The notes: a model not told the origin generated them from the letters alone. 64,000 bases of DNA from Burkholderiales bacterium (GCA_020853025.1 JADYZP010000063.1:1-64000), one strand, 5' to 3'. Counted from the stretch's first letter, positions 32,032 to 41,387 are shown. A program made the numbers and translations.

Positions 32032-34389
32032 CTAGAATTCGGGCAGCGGATCGGAGCTGTGGTCGCGCCGCTGCAGCGACGGGTCATTCGTACGCAGATA
32101 GCCGGGGACCGTGCGGCGCAACAGTTCAAGGGGGCTGGTACCCACCCGCGCGAGCCCGTTCAGTTCGAGTTGGACGAAAATGGAATTCGTCCGCGTCTCC
32201 GTCGTTGTCGTCAACTGCTGGCCCACCAAGCGCAGCGCCCAGCACCCCCCATTGTACTCCAGCCCGACGACGGCCTCCAGCGTCTTCCTGTCCGGAATCG
32301 AGTAGTTCCAGGCACCCAGGAACGTCCAATTCGCGGACAGTGGCCATTGCGTCGACAAATACGTCTGCTTCAGTTCCGATTGACCGCCAACCTGGTCGAC
32401 GAGTTCCCGCGAGTACCGATAGGTGAGGCCAAGCACCCTGCCTGGTCCCGGCGAATAGCGCGTGCCGACGTTGAAACGTTCGAGCTGCGAGCTTCCAAAG
32501 TCGTACTGCATGAGTCCGATCAGCGTCCAGGCGTCGGCGAGCCTGCCTTCAGCGCCGACCAGGAAATCCGATGATCCCGCCTTTTGCGGAGTCGTTCCGG
32601 GCAGGTAGACTTTTTGATCCTCGAAATAGAAACGCTGCCCGACCGCCAGCCGCAGTTGCTCGGCACCGGTCGCCGGTTCGAGCAGGCGTGTCGTCACGGC
32701 GACTGCGAGCTGGTGGGTGTCGCCGACACGGTCGCCGCCGATGAAGCGGTTTTCACTGAACAGCTGCGTGAAGTTGAAGTCGTCCTGCACGGTGTCGAAC
32801 ACCGGCAGCTGGTTCTGTTCGCGATACGGAATGTACGTATACATCGCCCGCGGTTCGAGCGTCTGCACGAAGCTCTTGCCGAAGATGCTCCAGTCGCGTT
32901 CGAAGACGAGTCCCGCGTCGACGCTGGTCACCGGCACCGTGACGTCCGCCCGCCCATTCGCGACGCCCGGAATCGATTCGTCCAGATCGTAATGCCACGC
33001 TGCGAGCCCCGCGCGGACGTCGACATACCACGCGCTGCCCTGCCGCATCCAGTGTGCCGCCGGGTAGATCGACGCACGGGTGCCGGTCGGGTCCAGCGCC
33101 GACTGCGAAAACTGCACGTATTCGGCGGTACCGTCCCAGGTGAGACCGAGCCAGTCGGTGTCGGTCAATCGCGCTCGGACCTGCGGCAGCATGTTGTAGG
33201 GCGGTACCACCGCAGCCTCCGGATTCGGATCCTGCAGCGTCTGGAACGACTGCACGCGCACGAGCATCGAGAAGGGTCCGTGGTTGGCGATGAATCCTGC
33301 TTCCTGCGCCAGCGTCTTCTGCGACGTGACGGCGACGCTGTCGGAGAAATCCGCCAGATACGTCGCGTCCGACACTCGGTTGTAGTTGACGTAGCCACCC
33401 AGCCACGGCAGCAACTGCTGGTTGTGCCGCCACGAAAAAGCCCAGCGTGTGTCGCCGGTCACCCGGTCGTCGGGTACGACCTCCGCGATCGTCTCACCCG
33501 CCGCCACGTCGAACAGGTAGCGGCCCTGTCCGGCGAGCAGCAGCCCGCGGCGAGTCATGATCCGCGGCGTCAGCGTGGCGTCGTAGTTGGGTGCCAGATT
33601 GAAGTAATAGGGTGTCGAGACCTCGAAGCCGCGAGTCTGCGTCGAGCCTATCGTCGGCGTCAGGAATCCCGACTTGCGCTCGTTGGACAACGGAAACTCG
33701 AGCCACGGCGTGTACATGATGGGGACACCGAGAAAGTGGACGCTCGCCCCTCGCGCGGTTCCCACGTTGCGTCGCCTGTCGACCTCGATTTCGTCGCTGC
33801 GCAGATACCAGTCGCGATTGGGTGCGATGCAGGTCGTGTACTCGGCGTTGGTCGCCTCGTAGAGGTCGGGACCGGCAAAGCGGATTTCCTTCGCGTCGCC
33901 GGTTCCGCCGTTCTCGCTCATGTAGAACCGCGGCTGGTCGAACCAGCCGATTTCGCGATCGCGCTTGTACTTGACCTCCGGCCCGCTGATCCAGTCCAGG
34001 CCGCGGCGCAGCGTGACGTCGCCCTTCGCCCAGATTTCGTCGTCGGTAATGTCGTAGCGCAACCATTCGGCAAGTACAGTCTCACTCCGCGTGCGCAACT
34101 CGACCTTGCCCGATGCCTCGATGTGCTTGTCCGCGATGCCTTCGAGTCGGTCGGACCGCAGGTACACGGCACCGCGCTCCTCCTTCGCCTGGGTGGGCGC
34201 AGGGCGCAGCACCGGAGCATCGACGCCGATGCCGGGCGACGCCGGAGCACGGCGATCCGGAGACTCGATTTCACGCGACAGCCGGAGCGAGGTTTCCTGC
34301 GCCGATAGCTGCAACGGCCACGCCGCGGCAAGCGCGATCGCGGCCAATGGACCAAGCAGCAGAAGGCGGCGGGAACGGCGATGGCTCAT
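32032..34389 (-). CDS. lptD: LPS-assembly protein LptD
   Basis: The 785-residue outer-membrane protein inserts lipopolysaccharide into the outer leaflet with LptE. A signal peptide (MSHRRSRRLLLLG, cleaving near SAQ) is followed by an LptA-like jellyroll domain, recognisable from YLRSDRLEGIADKHIEASGKVEL to FYMSENGG. The remainder is a 26-strand-type barrel. Only two cysteines are present, one in YTTCIAPNRDW and one in NGGCWALRL. These correspond to one of the two E. coli disulfides. The ATG at 34389 gives the signal peptide; the frame extends further without support. surA is downstream. Confidence 0.95.
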   Translation of the reverse strand: MSHRRSRRLLLLGPLAAIALAAAWPLQLSAQETSLRLSREIESPDRRAPASPGIGVDAPVLRPAPTQAKEERGAVYLRSDRLEGIADKHIEASGKVELRTRSETVLAEWLRYDITDDEIWAKGDVTLRRGLDWISGPEVKYKRDREIGWFDQPRFYMSENGGTGDAKEIRFAGPDLYEATNAEYTTCIAPNRDWYLRSDEIEVDRRRNVGTARGASVHFLGVPIMYTPWLEFPLSNERKSGFLTPTIGSTQTRGFEVSTPYYFNLAPNYDATLTPRIMTRRGLLLAGQGRYLFDVAAGETIAEVVPDDRVTGDTRWAFSWRHNQQLLPWLGGYVNYNRVSDATYLADFSDSVAVTSQKTLAQEAGFIANHGPFSMLVRVQSFQTLQDPNPEAAVVPPYNMLPQVRARLTDTDWLGLTWDGTAEYVQFSQSALDPTGTRASIYPAAHWMRQGSAWYVDVRAGLAAWHYDLDESIPGVANGRADVTVPVTSVDAGLVFERDWSIFGKSFVQTLEPRAMYTYIPYREQNQLPVFDTVQDDFNFTQLFSENRFIGGDRVGDTHQLAVAVTTRLLEPATGAEQLRLAVGQRFYFEDQKVYLPGTTPQKAGSSDFLVGAEGRLADAWTLIGLMQYDFGSSQLERFNVGTRYSPGPGRVLGLTYRYSRELVDQVGGQSELKQTYLSTQWPLSANWTFLGAWNYSIPDRKTLEAVVGLEYNGGCWALRLVGQQLTTTTETRTNSIFVQLELNGLARVGTSPLELLRRTVPGYLRTNDPSLQRRDHSSDPLPEF

Positions 34390-34410
34390 CGTGCTGCTGC
34401 GGGGGCTTTT

Positions 34411-34431
34411 GCTAGAATTCCACATTCTAGC
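34411..34431. promoter_or_regulatory. Mirror-image overlapping promoters of lptD (-) and amgK (+)
   Basis: GCTAGAAT, a 5-bp spacer and ATTCTAGC form a perfect 8-bp inverted repeat. Each arm contains TAGAAT reading in opposite directions: plus strand 34413-34418 for amgK, minus strand 34424-34429 for lptD. Predicted starts fall inside or next to the other promoter's -10 box, so the two polymerases should exclude each other. It could also be a repressor operator. Confidence 0.55.
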
Positions 34432-34518
34432 TTGCCGATCCGCCACGATCTGCCCCTCACCGGCGCGCGTTGCTTCGTCCGCCCAGCCGACCCACCGCGC
34501 AACAGCGCCGCCGCCCCG

Positions 34519-35559
34519 ATGAGTGAATCCCCTGCCGATACCCGCCTGGCGGCGCTGGCCGACTGGCTGGCCGCCGTCCTGGCGCCTGACGCATTCTCGT
34601 TGGCACCGGCTTCGTCCGACGCGAGTTTCCGCCGCTATTTCCGCGTCTTTCTCGCTGCGCCGCACGCGCTCGCGCCGGATGAATCCACGCTGATCGCCAT
34701 GGATGCGCCGCCGCCACAGGAGGATTGCCGGCCCTTCGTGCACGTCGCGTCGCTGCTCACCGCCGCCGGCGTGAACGCGCCGCGGGTGCTGGCGCAGGAT
34801 ATCGCGCGCGGCTTCCTGCTGCTGACCGACCTCGGCAGCACCCCCTACCTCGATGTACTCGACGCGTCGAGCGCGAACCGGCTCTATGGCGATGCGCTGG
34901 ACGCGCTGGTGCGCTTCCAGGTTTCGTCGCGCGAAGGCGTACTGCCGCCTTATGACCGCGCGCTGTTGCAGCGCGAGCTCGATCTGTTTCCCGTGTGGTA
35001 CGTCGCGCGGCATCGGGCGCACGCGCTCGATGCCGCGCAGCTAGCCGCGCTCGACCGCGTGTTCTGCCTGCTGCTCGACAACAACCTGGCGCAGCCGCGC
35101 GTGTACGTGCATCGCGACTATCACTCGCGCAACCTGATGGTGAGTGCTCCCAATCCCGGCGTACTCGATTTTCAGGATGCCGTGCATGGTCCGGTGACCT
35201 ACGATCTGGTGTCGCTGCTGCGCGATGCCTACATCGAATGGGACGAGGAGCTGCAGATCGACTGGGCGGTCCGCTATTGGAAAATGGCGCACGCGGCGGG
35301 CATTCCCGTCACCGCGGATTTCGGCGACCTGTGGCGTGATTTCGAATGGATGGGCGTGCAGCGCCAGCTGAAGGTGCTCGGCATCTTCGCGCGGCTATAT
35401 CACCGCGACGGCAAGGCGGGCTACCTGGACGACATACCGCGGGTCATGCGTTACCTGCGCGGCGCCTGCGCGCGCTATCGCGAGCTCGGGCCGCTGCTTG
35501 CGGTTCTCGACGCCGTCGACGCGCAGGTGCAGGTACCGGCAACCGGCCACGGCGGCTGA
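34519..35559 (+). CDS. amgK: N-acetylmuramate/N-acetylglucosamine 1-kinase
   Basis: This 346-residue kinase has the aminoglycoside phosphotransferase fold. It carries SSDASFRRYFRV at the N-terminus, the catalytic VHRDYHSRNLMV (Asp and Asn) and the metal-binding VLDFQDAVHGP. From the AmgK family and the adjacent nucleotidyltransferase gene, it should phosphorylate MurNAc/GlcNAc at C1 in peptidoglycan recycling. MurU then makes UDP-MurNAc, a route that bypasses fosfomycin-sensitive MurA. murU follows after 3 bp. The pair is divergent from lptD, as in pseudomonads and many betaproteobacteria. Confidence 0.92.
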   Translation: MSESPADTRLAALADWLAAVLAPDAFSLAPASSDASFRRYFRVFLAAPHALAPDESTLIAMDAPPPQEDCRPFVHVASLLTAAGVNAPRVLAQDIARGFLLLTDLGSTPYLDVLDASSANRLYGDALDALVRFQVSSREGVLPPYDRALLQRELDLFPVWYVARHRAHALDAAQLAALDRVFCLLLDNNLAQPRVYVHRDYHSRNLMVSAPNPGVLDFQDAVHGPVTYDLVSLLRDAYIEWDEELQIDWAVRYWKMAHAAGIPVTADFGDLWRDFEWMGVQRQLKVLGIFARLYHRDGKAGYLDDIPRVMRYLRGACARYRELGPLLAVLDAVDAQVQVPATGHGG

Positions 35560-35562
35560 CGC

Positions 35563-36261
35563 ATGACCACGGCGATGATTCTCGCCGCCGGGCGCGGCGA
35601 GCGAATGCGACCGCTGTCCGACGCCTGCCCGAAGCCGCTGCTCATGGTCGGCGGCAAGCCGCTGATCGTCTGGCAGATCGAGGCGCTGGCACGCGCCGGT
35701 TTCCGCGAGCTCGTCATCAACGCCGCGCATCGCGCATCGCAGCTCACGCAAACGCTGGGCGATGGTTCGGCGCTGGGTGTGCGCATCGCCTGGTCGCTGG
35801 AGTCCGAAGCCCTCGAGACCGCGGGTGGCATCGCGACCGCGATGCCGCTGATTCCGGAAGGACCGCTCATCGTCGTCTCCGGCGACATCTGGACCGACTA
35901 CGATTATGCAAGCCTGCAGCCGCGTGCCGAGCGCATCGCGTGCGACAATGCCGCGCGGCGCGTGCACCTCGTCATGGTGCCCAATCCGCCGTATCATCCG
36001 GCCGGCGATTTCGCGCTCGACGGCGAGCACGTCCGCCGCGACGGTCCGAACCGCCTGACCTTCGGTAATATCGGTATCTACGACAGCGCGCTATTTCGCG
36101 AACTTCCACGCGGCGCCAAGCTCAAACTGCTCCCGCTGTACCACGAATGGATCGCGCAACGGCAGGTATCGGGCGAGCGCTTCGACGGCGCCTGGGTCAA
36201 TGTAGGCACGCCCGCGGACCTGGCCTCGCTCGACTCCCGGCTTGCGGCTCGCAGGACGTGA
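35563..36261 (+). CDS. murU: N-acetylmuramate alpha-1-phosphate uridylyltransferase
   Basis: The 232-residue protein is a sugar-1-phosphate nucleotidyltransferase. The nucleotide-binding motif is MILAAGRGERMRPLSDACPKPLL, with the Lys in KPLL. VVSGDIWTDYDYASL and FGNIGIYDSALF are the acceptor and metal regions. The short length without a left-handed helix domain matches MurU. With AmgK it returns recycled MurNAc to UDP-MurNAc. Confidence 0.92.
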   Translation: MTTAMILAAGRGERMRPLSDACPKPLLMVGGKPLIVWQIEALARAGFRELVINAAHRASQLTQTLGDGSALGVRIAWSLESEALETAGGIATAMPLIPEGPLIVVSGDIWTDYDYASLQPRAERIACDNAARRVHLVMVPNPPYHPAGDFALDGEHVRRDGPNRLTFGNIGIYDSALFRELPRGAKLKLLPLYHEWIAQRQVSGERFDGAWVNVGTPADLASLDSRLAARRT

Positions 36262-36293
36262 TCGGCTCTGTGCAGCAGGACTAGGACTCCACA

Positions 36294-38351
36294 ATGCAAG
36301 CCAACGACAACCCGCTGCTCGATTTTTCCGGCCTCCCGCGCTTCGATGCCATACGCCCCGAACACGTCACGCCGGCGATCGACGCACTACTCGCCGACGC
36401 CCGCGCCACCGTCGAACACGTTGCGACCGCTGACGGCGCGCCGACCTGGGATACGCTGGTCGAGCCGCTGGAGGAATCGCTCGACCATCTCGATCGTGCC
36501 TGGAGCACCGTGCGGCACCTGAACGCCGTCATCAGCACGCCGGCGCTTCGCGACACGCACAACGAGAACCTGGGCAAGATCGTCGATTTCCACACCGGAC
36601 TGGCGCAGGACCTGCGCCTGTACGCCAAGTATCGCGCGCTGCGCGAGCAGCCGGCGTTCGCGTCGCTGTCCGCCGCGCAACGCCGGCTGATCGACAACGA
36701 GTTGCGCGACTTCAAGCTCGGCGGGGCGGAGCTCGCCGACGCCGACAAGGCGCGATTCCGCGCGTTGCAGGAGGAACTCGCCGACCTGTCGACGCGCTTC
36801 GACGACCACGTGCTCGACGCGACCAACGCGTGGGCTCACTACTGCGACGACGAGCGGGAACTGGCAGGCGTGCCGGGCGACGTCGTGATGGCGGCGCGGG
36901 AGGCGGCCGAAGCCGAAGGCAGGGCCGGCTACAAGCTGACGCTGCGGATGCCATGCTATCTGCCGGTGCTGCGCTACGCCCGGAATCGCGACCTGCGGCG
37001 TCGGCTGCACGAGGCCAGTTCGACGCGTGCCTCCGATCTCGGCGCCAAGATCGAGTGGGACAACGGTCCGTTGATCGCGCGTATTCTCGAGCTGCGGCGA
37101 GAATCCGCGAAACTGTTGGGCTATGCCAACTACGCGCAGGTTTCGCTGGTCCCGAAAATGGTCGACCATCCCGACGAGGTCGTCGCCTTCCTGCGCGATT
37201 TCGCGCGACGCGCGCGCCCCTTCGCCGAGCGCGATTACGCGGAACTCGTCCGCTTCGCGCGCACCGAGCTCGACCTGGCGGAGCTGGCCCCCTGCGACGT
37301 CGCCTTTGCATCAGAGCTGCTGAAGGCGAGGCGCTACGCATTCGACGAACAGGAGCTGCGCCAATACTTCCCCGAGGACGCGGTGCTGGCGGGACTGTTT
37401 CGCGTCGTCGAGACGATCTACGGCGTGCGCATCACCGCCGCGCAGGCGCCGGTCTGGCATCCGACGGTGCGCTTTTTCGCCATCCACGACGGCAACGGCG
37501 TGCCGGTCGGCAGTTTCTATTTCGACCTCTACGCGCGCGAGGGTAAGCAGGGCGGCGCGTGGATGGACGACGCGATCAACCGCCGGCGTACGCGCGACAC
37601 GCTGCAGCGTCCGGTCGCCTACCTGACCTGCAATCTGTCCGCACCCGTGGGCGAGCGACCAGCGACGTTCACGCACGACGAGGTCATCACCATCTTTCAC
37701 GAGTTCGGCCACGGCCTGCACCTGCTGCTGACGCAGGTCGACGTCGCCGGGGTATCGGGTATCCAGGGGGTCGAGTGGGACGCGGTGGAGCTGCCGTCGC
37801 AGTTCATGGAAAATTTCTGCTGGGAATGGGACGTGCTTCGGCACATGACGCGGCACGTCGACAGCGGCGCGCCGCTGCCGCGCGAGTTCTTCGACCGGAT
37901 GCTCGCCGCGAAGAACTTCCAGATCGGAATGGGGACCGTCCGGCAGCTCGAAATGGGCCTGTTCGACATGCTGCTGCACGATCAGTTCGACGGTACGCAG
38001 GATACGCCGTGGCCGACGCCGCAGGCGCTGCTCGACGCCGTGCGCCGCGAGGTCGCGGTGGTGCCGCGCGCGCCCTACGACCGCTTCATGCACGCCTTCG
38101 GCCACGTCTTTGCCGGCGGCTACGCGGCCGGCTACTACAGCTACCAGTGGGCCGAGGTGCTGTCGGCGGACGCGTACGGCATGTTCGAGGAGGAGGGCGT
38201 GCTGTCGCCGGCCGCGGGTGCACGGTTCCGCGACGAAATCCTGGCGCGCGGCGGCAGCCGCCCGGCGCTCGAGTCGTTCGTCGCCTTCCGTGGCCGGCCT
38301 CCCCAACTGGACGCGCTCCTGCGGCATAATGGCATGGTCGCATCGTCCTAA
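36294..38351 (+). CDS. prlC: Oligopeptidase A (M3 family metallopeptidase)
   Basis: This 685-residue cytoplasmic zinc peptidase degrades short peptides, including cleaved signal peptides. The HEFGHGLH active site (HExxH) is at about residues 465-472, with the third ligand Glu in a following helix. The N-terminus NPLLDFSGLPRFDAIRPEHVTPAID is typical of PrlC/OpdA. The C-terminal ANAGYYSYQWAEVLSAD-like segment is present as AAGYYSYQWAEVLSADAYG. Length matches the family. The glutaredoxin gene begins 9 bp downstream. Confidence 0.96.
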   Translation: MQANDNPLLDFSGLPRFDAIRPEHVTPAIDALLADARATVEHVATADGAPTWDTLVEPLEESLDHLDRAWSTVRHLNAVISTPALRDTHNENLGKIVDFHTGLAQDLRLYAKYRALREQPAFASLSAAQRRLIDNELRDFKLGGAELADADKARFRALQEELADLSTRFDDHVLDATNAWAHYCDDERELAGVPGDVVMAAREAAEAEGRAGYKLTLRMPCYLPVLRYARNRDLRRRLHEASSTRASDLGAKIEWDNGPLIARILELRRESAKLLGYANYAQVSLVPKMVDHPDEVVAFLRDFARRARPFAERDYAELVRFARTELDLAELAPCDVAFASELLKARRYAFDEQELRQYFPEDAVLAGLFRVVETIYGVRITAAQAPVWHPTVRFFAIHDGNGVPVGSFYFDLYAREGKQGGAWMDDAINRRRTRDTLQRPVAYLTCNLSAPVGERPATFTHDEVITIFHEFGHGLHLLLTQVDVAGVSGIQGVEWDAVELPSQFMENFCWEWDVLRHMTRHVDSGAPLPREFFDRMLAAKNFQIGMGTVRQLEMGLFDMLLHDQFDGTQDTPWPTPQALLDAVRREVAVVPRAPYDRFMHAFGHVFAGGYAAGYYSYQWAEVLSADAYGMFEEEGVLSPAAGARFRDEILARGGSRPALESFVAFRGRPPQLDALLRHNGMVASS

Positions 38352-38360
38352 GGAGGCGTG

Positions 38361-38960
38361 ATGGACAGCTTCGCCATTCGCACCGCGCTCGGCCTTGCGG
38401 CGCTGGCCGTCACGGTCACCGCCCTCGCGCAGGCGCCGCAGGTCTACCGCTATATCGATGTCGACGGCCGGATCGTGTACTCGGACCGCGCGCCTCCATC
38501 CAGTGCCAAGGACGTCCAGACCAAGCGCGTTGGCGCGAACTACGTCGAGACGAGCGTGCCGGGCGAGCTCGCCTCCAAGATCGCCTCCGACCGCTTTCCG
38601 GCAACGCTTTACACCTTCGAATGCGGCGAGGTCTGCCAGAACGCCGAAGCGCTGCTCAACCGGCGCGGTGTTCCCTTCACCACCGTCGACGTCCAGAAGG
38701 ACGAGCAGGGCATGATCAGGATGCGCACGTTGACCGGGGAAGACCGCGCGCCCGTGCTGGCGCTCGGCGACAAGCTGATCGTCAACGGCTTCAACGCGGC
38801 GCGCTGGCAGGCAGCACTCGACGAAGCCGGATATCCGAAGACGCCGGCACCACGGCGCACGGGAACGGGGTCGCGGCAGGAAGCGCCACCGTCGGCGCCG
38901 GTCGAGGGTACCCGCTCGATGGCGCCGCCCCCACGCGGCGGCGACTACCCGAAGCAGTAG
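38361..38960 (+). CDS. Secreted DUF4124-glutaredoxin fusion
   Basis: This 199-residue protein has a signal peptide (cleavage near ALAQA, residue 25). A DUF4124 segment follows, with VYRYIDVDGRIVYSDRAPP at residues 28-46. A glutaredoxin-like domain spans about 80-165. The redox site is ECGEVCQ, Cys88 and Cys92, that is C-x3-C rather than the common C-x2-C. A Pro/Arg-rich tail ends the protein. It should act in the periplasm on thiols or disulfides. The ribosome-binding site AAGGAGG is strong. A GTG one codon upstream is possible. Confidence 0.85.
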   Translation: MDSFAIRTALGLAALAVTVTALAQAPQVYRYIDVDGRIVYSDRAPPSSAKDVQTKRVGANYVETSVPGELASKIASDRFPATLYTFECGEVCQNAEALLNRRGVPFTTVDVQKDEQGMIRMRTLTGEDRAPVLALGDKLIVNGFNAARWQAALDEAGYPKTPAPRRTGTGSRQEAPPSAPVEGTRSMAPPPRGGDYPKQ

Positions 38961-39026
38961 GGGGCCCCTCGCGCCCGGGCGTGCCGGCCGCGGCGCGCCT
39001 GTTCGTTCGCCCACTTTGCCCGCGTC

Positions 39027-39803
39027 ATGATCCTCGCCGCCTGGAACGTCAATTCGCTGAACGTGCGGCTGCCTCGGCTGCTCGGCTGGCTGGAGGCGAA
39101 TCGTCCCGACGTCGTCTGTCTGCAGGAAACCAAGCTCGAAGACGCGCGGTTCCCCGTTTCGGAATTGGACGCCGCCGGTTACAGCGCGCAGTTCTCCGGA
39201 CAGAAGACCTACAACGGCGTCGCGATCCTCGTGCGCAGCGGCCTGCCGGTGACCGACGTGTCGATGGGCATCCCCGGCTACGACGACGTGCAAAAGCGCG
39301 TGATCGCGGCGACGGTCGCCGGCATCCGCACCGTTTGCGTCTACGTGCCGAACGGCCAGTCCGTGGGTTCCGACAAATATGCGTACAAGCTCGACTGGTA
39401 CGCCGCGCTCGCGCAGATGCTGCGCGCGGAAATCCTCCACCACCCTTCGCTCGCGGTCGGAGGCGACTTCAACGTCGCTCCCGAGGACCGCGACGTGCAC
39501 GATCCGGCCGCGTGGGCAGGTCAGGTGCTGTGCTCGGAGCCCGAACGCGCCGCCTTTCGCACCTTGCTCGACGTCGGACTGAAGGACAGCTTCCGGCTCT
39601 TCGACCAGCCCGAAAACACGTTCTCGTGGTGGGACTACCGGCAACTCGCCTTTCCCAAGAACCGCGGCCTGCGCATCGACCACATCCTGCTCTCCGAAGC
39701 GCTCGCCGCACGCTGCACGGCAAGCCGCATCGACCGCAACGCGCGCAAGGGAGAGAAACCGTCCGACCACGCGCCGGTGCTGGTCGAGCTTCGCGATTCC
39801 TGA
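39027..39803 (+). CDS. xth: Exodeoxyribonuclease III (AP endonuclease)
   Basis: The 258-residue enzyme belongs to the ExoIII/APE family, which cleaves abasic sites and trims 3' ends in base excision repair. Visible motifs are [22 protein letters not shown] (metal Glu), [31 protein letters not shown] and SDHAPVL (His at the active site). Length and motif order fit fully. It is not tightly coupled to either neighbour. Confidence 0.96.
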   Translation: MILAAWNVNSLNVRLPRLLGWLEANRPDVVCLQETKLEDARFPVSELDAAGYSAQFSGQKTYNGVAILVRSGLPVTDVSMGIPGYDDVQKRVIAATVAGIRTVCVYVPNGQSVGSDKYAYKLDWYAALAQMLRAEILHHPSLAVGGDFNVAPEDRDVHDPAAWAGQVLCSEPERAAFRTLLDVGLKDSFRLFDQPENTFSWWDYRQLAFPKNRGLRIDHILLSEALAARCTASRIDRNARKGEKPSDHAPVLVELRDS

Positions 39804-39938
39804 GCGACTGCGCGCTCACCTACCAATCGCGCACTCGGTGAGGAGCGCCGCGGAAGCGCGACCGCCGATGGTGATGCCCGCGCCGCACGAGGTCGGTTGC
39901 CTGCAGCGTCGTGCACGATATCGTCGGTACGCATTTGC

Positions 39939-39944
39939 TAGACT
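39939..39944 (+). promoter_or_regulatory. Candidate -10 box at the AlgI-like gene
   Basis: TAGACT stands only 9 bp before the ATG at 39954. Transcription would begin within about 3 bp of the start codon, giving a leaderless or nearly leaderless message. Confidence 0.35.
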
Positions 39945-39953
39945 CCGCGCGCC

Positions 39954-41387
39954 ATGGTCTTCGCTTCGCCGATCTTCCTGTTCCTGTTCCTGCCGATCAC
40001 GCTCGCCGCGTACTTCGCCGTACCGAGGACCTGGCGCAACGGCGTACTGCTGGTGGCGAGCCTCGCCTTCTATGCATGGGGAGAGGCGCCCTATCTCGTT
40101 CTCGTGCTCGGCAGCGTGCTGTTCAACTACGCGATCGGCAGTGCGATCGGCCGTACGCAGGATCCGCACCTGCGCAAGCGGTGGCTCGCCGTCGGCGTGA
40201 CCGGCAATCTCGCCGCCCTCGCGATCTTCAAGTACGCGAACTTCGCGGTCGCCAACGTCAACGCGCTGGCGCCGGTGTTTGCAATCACGCCGCTGGCCGT
40301 CGCCGCGATCCCGTTGCCGCTGGGGATCTCGTTTTTCACCTTTCACGCAATTTCCTACGTCGTCGACGTCTACAAGCGCAACGCGCAGGCCGAGGGCAAC
40401 CTGCCCCGCTTTGCGCTGTACATCCTGCTCTTTCCGCAGCTCATCGCCGGACCGATCATCCGCTGGCGCGATATCGCCGCGCAGCTTCCCGCACGCGAGC
40501 AAAGGATCGCCGACTTCGCCTACGGCGTGCGTCGCTTCGTGCTGGGGCTGGGCAAGAAGGTGCTGATCGCCAATACGCTGGGGCAGGTCGCCGATCGCGT
40601 CTTCGCGCTGCCGGCCACCGAGCTCACGACGCCGCTCGCGTGGCTGGGACTCGCCTGCTACACGCTGCAGATCTACTTCGATTTCTCCGGCTATTCGGAC
40701 ATGGCGATCGGCCTGATGCGCATGTTCGGCTTCCGGATTCTCGAGAACTTCAACTACCCGTACATTGCGCGCAGCATTCGCGAGTTCTGGCGGCGTTGGC
40801 ACATCTCGCTGTCGAACTGGTTCCGCGACTACCTGTACATCCCGCTCGGCGGCAACCAGCGCGGCGAACGCCGCGCGTACGCAAACCTGGTCATCGTCTT
40901 CCTGCTGTGCGGGCTGTGGCATGGCGCGAGCTGGCCCTTCGTGCTGTGGGGCGCGTGGCACGGCGCGTTCCTCGTCGCCGAACGCGCGGGACTGGACCGG
41001 GTGCTGCGCCGGATCGGACCCTTCGCGCACGTCTACGCGCTGCTGTCGATGATGGGCGGCTGGGTGCTGTTCCGCTGCGAGACGCTGGCGCAGGCCGTCG
41101 GCTACTACTCTGCGCTGGTGGGCCTGGCGCATGGCGACGCGCTGCGGCGCCCGCTGGCCGAGTTGCTCGACCCCTACGTCGCGTGCACGCTGGCGATCGG
41201 CGCCCTGTTCGCGACTCCGCTCGCGCGCATGCTGGGGCGCTGGCGCGACCGCGTTGGCACGCGCGGCGGACTCTCGGGGGTGGCCCTGCTGGGCGCCGAC
41301 GTCGGCTGGCTGGCCGCCGTGTTCGTCGTCGCGTCTACATTCCTGGCGGCGGGCACCTACAATCCCTTCATCTATTTCCGCTTCTGA
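39954..41387 (+). CDS. MBOAT family O-acyltransferase, AlgI-like
   Basis: This 477-residue membrane protein has about ten hydrophobic segments and the AlgI-type MBOAT features: FFTFHAISYVVDVYK, FPQLIAGPIIRW, FDFSGYSDMAIGL, EFWRRWHISLSNWFRDYLYIPLGGN and the catalytic His in LCGLWHGASWPFVLWG. Such proteins move acetyl groups across the membrane for O-acetylation of an exported glycan. No polymerase or export genes for alginate or cellulose are nearby. The next gene encodes the expected periplasmic acetyltransferase partner. Confidence 0.92.
   Translation: MVFASPIFLFLFLPITLAAYFAVPRTWRNGVLLVASLAFYAWGEAPYLVLVLGSVLFNYAIGSAIGRTQDPHLRKRWLAVGVTGNLAALAIFKYANFAVANVNALAPVFAITPLAVAAIPLPLGISFFTFHAISYVVDVYKRNAQAEGNLPRFALYILLFPQLIAGPIIRWRDIAAQLPAREQRIADFAYGVRRFVLGLGKKVLIANTLGQVADRVFALPATELTTPLAWLGLACYTLQIYFDFSGYSDMAIGLMRMFGFRILENFNYPYIARSIREFWRRWHISLSNWFRDYLYIPLGGNQRGERRAYANLVIVFLLCGLWHGASWPFVLWGAWHGAFLVAERAGLDRVLRRIGPFAHVYALLSMMGGWVLFRCETLAQAVGYYSALVGLAHGDALRRPLAELLDPYVACTLAIGALFATPLARMLGRWRDRVGTRGGLSGVALLGADVGWLAAVFVVASTFLAAGTYNPFIYFRF

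Noticed and set aside
32584..34308. 574-codon open frame on the plus strand
   Set aside because: It is antisense to lptD, which is recognised with confidence, and its translation has the Arg/Val-rich look of a shadow frame.
37311..39770. 819-codon open frame on the minus strand
   Set aside because: It lies antisense to prlC, the glutaredoxin gene and xth, all of which have clear family motifs. Long antisense frames are expected at this GC content.
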